From Apium graveolens (lineage: Eukaryota > Streptophyta > Magnoliopsida > Apiales > Apiaceae), in assembly GCF_009905375.1 (NCBI RefSeq), contig NC_133649.1:232661792-232725791 (forward strand): DNA of 64,000 bases. Direction: 5' to 3'. The notes beneath the pieces are model-generated. The model saw nothing but the letters and a program-made list of their open reading frames with translations, searched no databases and was not told the origin of the DNA. The stretch's first letter is position 1; the number at the start of each line of letters is the position of its first letter. Position numbers and translations under genes: made by a program. Positions 57,988-64,000 of the stretch are shown here, one piece after another.

Positions 57988-58657
57988 CACAGTGTTCAAG
58001 GGGTTCTTCAAAGATGATTTTGAGAAGTTTGCCCTTGGTTTAAGAATCATTTCAGCCTTTGGAGACTTGATGCAGGAAGATTGTCCTCTTTCCAGATAGT
58101 TCATGCTCATCTCATTCACACTAATTTGCTTGACTTGAGAGTGATGGATGGCTGACTTAACTGGCTCCTTGACAAGTTCAAACTTCTTCTGTATCTCCTC
58201 ATCAATCTTCTCCCAGTTGACCAAACTCAACTTTTCTTTCTCAGCAACTTTCAAGTTGGCTGCTGCTGCTTGAATCAGATCTATACCATCTGTGACTAGT
58301 GGCTTTGAGATAGTAATTGAAGGCACAATTACTTTACTGATTCGTATCTGAAGCTTCTCCCCCTCACTTGGTCCTTTCTCCCCCTTTTTTTATCATAAAG
58401 TTGCTTGTGGATGGGGTTTGAGCTGCCACCAGTTTTTGAAGTAGATTAGTCTGTTGGGCTTGATGGAGATGAATGGCAGTCAAAGATGCTTCCATGGCTG
58501 ACAATCTTGTATCCAAGGAATCTATCTTGGTTGACAGATCAGAATTTTTCCTTAATTGCCTCTTGATGTCAAGAATTGTAGCTTTTGGAAGTTTAGAATC
58601 TATCCTGTCTGAAATAGCCTTCTTCATCTCCTCAATATCACCCTTCATAGAATCCAC
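57985..58657 (-). pseudogene. Cop5 ORF3, coiled-coil part
   Basis: Residues from 58657 down form heptad-like sequence (IDSKLPKATILDIKRQL, then STKIDSLDTRLSAMEASL), a probable coiled coil for self-association. A frameshift between 58364 and 58326 leads into a second block (NLKVAEKEKLSLVNWEKIDE). Two GGGGGAG tracts lie exactly at the shift (58355-58385), so the break falls in a purine-rich signal. Confidence 0.65.
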
Positions 58658-58831
58658 ATCTCTAGCATGCTGGAGGCCTTGTATTTGCTGAAGTTGCAGG
58701 GAGGCAAGATGTGCCTGAAGGAGCTTCTTGGTGCTTGCATTGGTAGCGGTTTGAAGAGCAGTATTTGTCTGATTGATTAACTGGATCAGGGTTGTCTTGA
58801 AGTAATGCTCATCACAGTTCTTTGAGAATGC

Positions 58832-60199
58832 CTATGATGGCATACCTGACCTTGAGCTTGAGCCTACTTCTCCCCTTATGTCCATTGATTCATCTTCACT
58901 ATCCCTACTCCCATCTCTAAAGAAATCAGCTGAACCCCCAGTCTCATAGTCCACATCACCAGTTGTAGAGGGCAAAGTTGTGATGGCATCCTTAGCCCTT
59001 TGCATAGACCGGGTGGTATGCACCAGATTGAGCATCCTTTCTATATTGTCATTGCCCTGTTCAGCTAAAATTTGATAAGCTGGAACAGGGTGAGTAAATG
59101 CCTCATCATCAAGGGAAGTATAATCTATAACAGCTTTAGGATGCTGAGATCGTCCTTCCCTGTCTGCATCCTGGACATTCATTGACTCACTAGAAATGAC
59201 ATTCATCCTTATTGGTCCAGTACCTGCATTTCTCTCATTTTCTCTCTTTTGTTGCATCAGGGTCTCACCCTGGCTCCCCACCCTCACACCCCCACCTTCA
59301 CCTACTAAGGTGGGACTCCTCTCACACCCTTTTGCCAATCCTGAAGAAATGGATTGTAGATGTTCCCTCATTTCCTCTCCTTTTTCCTGGTAGCAACCCA
59401 GACTCTCACTCAAAACACTCTTCTCTCTCAATCCTAAGAGTGACTGTACAACCAATAAATTTTCTGCACTTGAAAGAATTGAAGTTTGAAGCTGTGCAGA
59501 GATACTCGACGGATGAGTGATATCCATCGAGTGAGTGGTTTTGCTATCCGACGGATAACTGCTGTTAGGCTTATCCGTCGGGATACAATCACTACTCGAC
59601 AGATGAGCAATATCCGTCGAGAGAGTAGAAATGAATGAGCTGGGAATAGAAACTATTGTTGACTCTGTGCTGATTGAAGATATTTTAGGCACAGATGACA
59701 CAACAGTTCCTGAAAGAATTGGCAAGTGAGCCAACAAATCATCTAAAAGATGATGCTCACTTGCACTAGATTTTGGCTTCCCCAACAGAGTTAAAGAAGG
59801 GGAATCAGAAATTGATGTGCTTATCATATCCACATCCAGAAAATTTGTTGGTGAGTATGGTGTTTGAGGTGCTTCTATAACTAGAGATTTTGGCTGTGAC
59901 TCCACATTTATTGGAGCCACATCAAGCGGAATTTGTGAAGGTGCAGTGACTGTGTCTTTAGCACCAGTTTGCACAGTGTGTGTACCCTGTGCATCCCCAG
60001 AGGTTTTTGATTTCTTCTTTCTGGCATAAGTTTGGGGTGAGCTTGTGTCCTTAACCCTCTTGGCCTGTGCTCTTGGTTGAGAGCTTTGTTCAATAGCTAC
60101 ATCCTTTTGGGAGGATGCAGCTAAAAATGAGCTTTTGTCCTTTTTAAGCACTGCAGTTTGTTGGGAAACTGCAGTGTGGCTAGGCTGGGATTCACTCAA
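58832..60199 (-). pseudogene. Cop5 ORF3, Ser/Thr-rich central part
   Basis: A 455-codon open stretch in the same frame as the pieces on both sides, bounded by in-frame stops at 60203 and 58832. It is low-complexity, rich in Ser, Thr and Pro (SKISSISTESTIVSIPSSF), probably disordered. Six copies of the CATCCGTCGA word lie within it at 59508-59620. The acidic end (VDYETGGSADFFRDGSRDS) precedes the coiled-coil part. No transmembrane segment is visible. Confidence 0.7.
59508..59622 (-). repeat. CATCCGTCGA array III inside Cop5 ORF3
   Basis: Six copies, alternately CTCGACGGAT and ATCCGTCGAG, lie at about 59508, 59521, 59548, 59571, 59596 and 59611. Confidence 0.88.
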
Positions 60200-60202
60200 C
60201 TC

Positions 60203-61278
60203 TCAAACCTTATTCCTGGGGTTTCTTTTATGTTCACCCCTTCTCTCACCTAACTTACCCTCCTTCACACTCCCCTCTTTGGCTTTAGTGGATTTTTCAA
60301 CTGGCATCTTTTGGGAGATACCTGAGGAGGCTTTCTTTGATTTGGATTTTGAAATAATAGTAGGTTTGGCAGCTTTGGTAGGCAATTGTTTGGTCATTGG
60401 CACAGTTGCCATAACTACTCTTAAACTCAAAGAAAGTGTGGAGGTTGGAATAGTTATAGGGATGGATGAACTTACCTCACTTACCTTAGGTGCTTGCATT
60501 ACAAGAAAGTAGAACATTGGCACATCCTTGTGATGATTGGCCCTGTTCAAATCTGTAATGAGCCTTCTCTCTTGAACCCAACAATCCAGTTTGTTGTTTG
60601 GGTTCTCAAGCACAATCTCTTCACAGAGGTGGTTAGCCAATAACATAAGAAATCTAGCATAATACACATTTTTACCTCTTTTATTTAACTCCCCTAATTT
60701 AAAACCTAACTCAAACAAAACAAGGTCACTGAAATTATAAAAAATTTATCTGTAACTAGCATGTATAGCATGTTAAGCATGGAAATATTCACTAAATCAA
60801 AATTACAGATCTTTCCTGAGAAAACCTTTGTAACTACATCACACAAGAAACTCCACTCTTTCCTAAGACCCTATTCTTCTAATATCACTTAGTTTAGAAG
60901 TAGGAAGTGCATAGTGCACTGGAATTGAGCATATTGATTATATCAGTGTCAGTGCGTGATGAAGTCACATTGTTAATCAGGAATTTTGAAACATGCTTTT
61001 ATCACATCACTATTTATACAGAATTCTTTACCTTTAATGGTTAGAGTAATGGTCTTATATGTAGAGTTGTAGGTAGCAGTGGTCCACATCTCTTCAACAA
61101 CTTCATAGAAGATTGTGGGTGATTCCAGCATGGCAAATTTGAGCTTGCAATTCTTCACAAAGTCCATCATCTTGTGATAGTCATCTGATTGCTGAATACC
61201 CTTGTTCACTAATGCAGTGAAATTGTTCTTCTCATAAATGAACCCAGTTTGAGACATAATCTTTACAACAGGTGCCAT
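60203..61278 (-). pseudogene. Cop5 ORF3, N-terminal plant-transposon domain
   Basis: ATG 61278 starts MAPVVKIMSQTGFIYEKNN. The frame continues FVKNCKLKFAMLESPTIFYEVVEEMW and breaks at 60973. After a short region with shifts (60719-60972) it resumes at 60718 with LGELNKRGKNVYYARFLMLL and PNNKLDCWVQERRLITDL. The pattern is that of the so-called putative plant transposon domain found in third ORFs of many plant retroelements. Joined with the downstream parts, the original ORF was about 1500 codons. Its function is unknown. Confidence 0.7.
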
Positions 61279-61799
61279 TGTTAGAGAGTAAGAGCTTGGA
61301 GAGAAAGAGAGTAAGTGCTTTGAGAGAGAATGAAATTAGAGCAGTTGAATTGAGAATGATAAAAGAAAAACAATTGCAATGTAATAAGCTTTTATACTAT
61401 CTCAAAAATAACTAATAAAAATAATAAAGTAAAATAAAGTAACCAATAGAAATTGCCTAAAATAGCCATTTAAAAATAAACTGTAAAAATTCCCCCCATT
61501 ATCCGTCGTGTTATGCTTACAAACTGTAAGTATACTCGATGGATAATGTACAGGGAATTAACGGCTGAGATTAAGACAATTCGACGGATGAGGATAAACT
61601 ATTATCCGCCGAGACATAAAATATTCCAGAAAAGTAATTGATTTTTATTAGCAAATTGTTTCTCGACGGATGACCAAACTCGATGAATAAGGGTCATCCG
61701 TCGAGATGTAAATTTTGACTTAGCCAAAATTTCATCCAAGACTGAAAAATCAATTAAATTTCTGGCTGCATTTCAACTTGCAAATTAACTCAGATAGAT
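61279..61799 (-). other. Spacer between Cop5 pol and ORF3 with CATCCGTCGA array IV
   Basis: No gene is seen. Seven copies of the word (about 61500, 61534, 61581, 61602, 61663, 61679 and 61691) in both orientations fill 61500-61702, next to a GGGGGGA tract at 61491. ORF3 is preceded by an A/G-rich leader with GAGAGAA words (61285-61340). Confidence 0.85.
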
Positions 61800-64000
61800 T
61801 TAAAAGTAATTATGCATACCTAACTCACTTACCAACCTTGAAAAGGTGGATTCATCCAGTGGTTTGGTAATGGTATATGCAAGCTGCTTCTCACTGGGAA
61901 CAAAATGTAGTTCCACAGTACCATTAATTACATGTTCCCTTATGAAATGGTACTTGATATCTATGTGCTTTGTCCTTGAATGTTGTACTGGATTTTCAGT
62001 GATGGCAATTGCACTTGTGTTATCACAGAAAATAGGAATCCTCTCAACTTGCAAACCATAGTCTAGCAATTGATTTCTCATCCATAAAATCTGTGCACAG
62101 CAACTGCCAGCAGCAATATATTCAGCTTCAGCTGTAGAAGTAGAAACTGAGTTTTGCTTTTACTGAACCAGGACACAAGCTTGTTTCCTAGAAATTGACA
62201 GGTTCCTGTTGTACTCTTTCTATCAATTCTACAACCTGCATAATCTGCATCTGGATAACCGGTTAGATCAAAACCAGAATCTCTAGGGTACCAAATGCCA
62301 AGGTTTGGTGTTCCCTTGATATATCTGAAAATTCTCTTAATGGCTATTAAGTGAGATTCTCTAGGATCAGCCCGAAATCTAGCACATAAACATGTAGCAA
62401 ATGTTATATCTGGCCTACTAGCTGTTAAGTACAGAAGTGAGCCAACCATGCCTCTATAACTTGAAATATCCACAGACTTATCAGTAGTGTTTAATTCAAG
62501 CTTAGTTGTAGTGGCCATGGCAGTTTTTGCAGATGTGCAATCCATTAGATCAAATTTCTTTAAAAGATCAAAAATATATTTAGTTTGACTGATGAATATT
62601 CCATCACTAACTTGCTTAACTTGTAAGCCAAGAAAGTAAGTTAGTTCTCCCATCATACTCATTTCATACTTACTTTGCATCAATTTGGCAAACTTTTTGC
62701 AAAGTTTCTCATCTGTAGAGCCAAAAATAATATCATCTACATAAATTTGAACAAGTATACTAGAGCCATTAACATTTCTGAAAAATAAAGTTTTATCTAC
62801 AGTACCTCTTGTGAAGTGATTTTCCAAAAGGAACTTTGATAAAGTGTCATACCAGGCTCTAGGTGCTTGCTTCAGTCCATAAAGTGCTTTCAAAAGATAA
62901 TAGATATATTCTGGAAAATTTGGATCTTCAAAACCAGGAGGTTGACTGACATAAACTTCTTCCTCCAAATCTCCATTCAGAAAGGCACTTTTGACATCCA
63001 TTTGATAGACTTTGAAATTGGCATGAGCTGCATAGGCTAAGAAGATTCTGATGGCTTCAAGTCTTGCAACAGGAGCAAATGTTTCATCAAAATCTATTCC
63101 TTCTTGCTGACAATAGCCCTTAGCAACCAATCTAGCTTTGTTCCTGACAACTATGCCATTTTCATCCATCTTGTTTCTGAATAACCACTTGGTGTCTATT
63201 GGATTCTTTCCTTTAGGCTTGGGCATCAGCTTCCATACATTATTCCTTTCAAATTGGTTTAGCTCCTCCTGCATAGCTAAAATCCAATCAGGATTCAACA
63301 AAGCTTCTTCTACCTTCTTTGGTTCTACCTTGGAAAGAAAGCTGTTATATAGACATTCTTCCTGAGTTTCTCTTCTTGTTTGAACTCTAGAAGAGACATC
63401 ACCAATAATAAGCTCAAAGGGGTGATCTTTTGTCCATTTCCTTTGTTGAGGTAGATTAGCTCTAGATGAAGAAACCTCATTGTTTTCTTGATGTGTGATT
63501 GAGTTTTGATTGTTAGAAACTCCCCCTGAGTTTGTGGATCTTTGATTTGAGAAAGGGGAACTTTCTATAGGTGATCTATCTTGACTTCCTGCTCCTTTTG
63601 ATAACCCGACGGATGATGAATTTTGAGTACCGACGGATGAAGCTGGTTGTCTCTTGACGGATAACACAGATTGCCTTCTGACGGATGAAGCATTATGCAA
63701 CTCGACAGATGTTGAGTTTTGTGCTTCATTGGTGGTAGATTTATCTGCATTGTCCTTAGATACATTCTCTTGATCACTTTCATCATCACTGTCATCACTA
63801 ACCATCTCCACATTGTCGAATTTGAGGCTCTCATGGTAATCTCCATCTTTCAGTCCTTCAATCTTTTTATCATCTAACACAACATGTATTGATTCCACAA
63901 CAATGTTGGTTCTTAGATTGTAGACACTATATGCTTTACAAACAGCATATCCAACAAAAATTCCTTCATCTGCTTTAGCATCAAACTTACCATTTTGATC
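61800..64000 (-). pseudogene. Cop5 pol (end of integrase, RT, RNase H), one frameshift
   Basis: The frame is open from the window edge to about 62160. It starts in the integrase C-terminal region ([14 protein letters not shown]). A Ser-rich linker at 63600-63800 repeats SSV peptides. Reverse transcriptase follows ([46 protein letters not shown] near 62735 with both aspartates), then RNase H ([20 protein letters not shown]). A one-base loss in an A run near 62160 shifts the frame, and RNase H continues at 61800-62081 (FCDNTSAIAITENPVQHSRT) to its stop. Apart from this shift the enzyme looks whole, so the copy is young. Confidence 0.93.
63600..63720 (-). repeat. CATCCGTCGA array V in the Cop5 pol linker (coding)
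   Basis: Five copies (about 63607, 63630, 63655, 63679 and 63702) are spaced about 24 bp, a multiple of three. In frame they encode repeated SSV and LSV peptides between integrase and reverse transcriptase. Confidence 0.9.

Larger units (their letters stand above)
55512..64000 (-). mobile_element. Cop5: Sirevirus-like Ty1/copia element, 5' part outside window
   Basis: On the minus strand it reads pol (from the window edge), a long ORF3, a polypurine tract and the 3' LTR. Pol belongs to the same family as Cop1. Several GGGGGAG tracts and the long third ORF are Sirevirus-like traits. It is inserted in the Gyp5 3' LTR, so it is among the youngest elements here. Gag and most of integrase lie past 64000. 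Confidence 0.9.

Noticed and set aside
60973..61278. Calling Cop5 ORF3 a true envelope gene
   Set aside because: No signal peptide, transmembrane helix or fusion-like segment could be seen; only the position resembles env.
1..64000. Host protein genes, tRNA or rRNA genes
   Set aside because: Every long frame fits a retroelement, and no tRNA cloverleaf or rRNA segment was recognised.

Overview
The window is a block of nested, decayed LTR retrotransposons from a plant nuclear genome. The sequence is AT-rich. Every element whose primer site is visible uses a TGGTATCAGAGC-type site, which pairs with plant initiator tRNA-Met. The proteins are those of Ty1/copia elements (some Sirevirus-like, with a long third ORF) and Ty3/gypsy chromoviruses (Tekay/Del type, with a C-terminal chromodomain). 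This points to a repeat-rich eudicot; I cannot name the species. I found no host protein gene, tRNA, rRNA or CRISPR array.

Left part. Positions 1-840 hold no gene, and 240-840 look like the sub-terminal part of a CACTA-type DNA transposon. Cop1 (841-7488, plus) is a heavily mutated Sirevirus-like copia element with a 5' LTR, primer site, gag and pol; a 361-bp MITE sits in its gag. Gyp1 (7489-22533, minus) begins where Cop1 pol stops. It has a 3.4-kb LTR, very decayed gag-pol, and a second LTR with an internal deletion. A truncated copia (Cop2, 13139-16627, minus) is embedded in it.

Middle part. Gyp2 (22534-28586, minus) keeps a leader ORF and a 3.5-kb LTR, into which a 1.4-kb Tat-like solo LTR (24226-25657) has inserted. 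After a short orphan coding fragment (28589-28879) comes a 4068-bp solo LTR (28920-32987) with perfect TAATA duplications. Cop3 (32988-35765, minus) is the LTR plus ORF3 end of a second Sirevirus-like family; its LTR carries ten 37-38 bp tandem units. Gyp3 (35766-41316, minus) cuts Cop3.

Right part. Four further elements are stacked inside one another: Gyp4 LTR (41317, plus) is cut by Cop4 (42344, plus), Cop4 by Gyp5 (44351, plus), and Gyp5's 3' LTR by Cop5 (55512, minus), which runs off the window. Gyp5 is the best-preserved gypsy: one continuous gag-pol frame with nine in-frame stops and no frameshift. Cop5 is the best-preserved copia, with an intact YVDD reverse transcriptase motif and one frameshift in RNase H.

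Most interesting signals. Each of the three copia families carries its own short word (about 10-15 bp) repeated many times in the LTR, and in two families the same word recurs in coding or inter-ORF sequence. Several gypsy LTRs share a near-perfect 23-bp palindrome about 50 bp upstream of the TATA box. Two gypsy LTRs hold a small ORF at the same place near their 3' ends. A leader ORF ahead of gag recurs in three gypsy elements.
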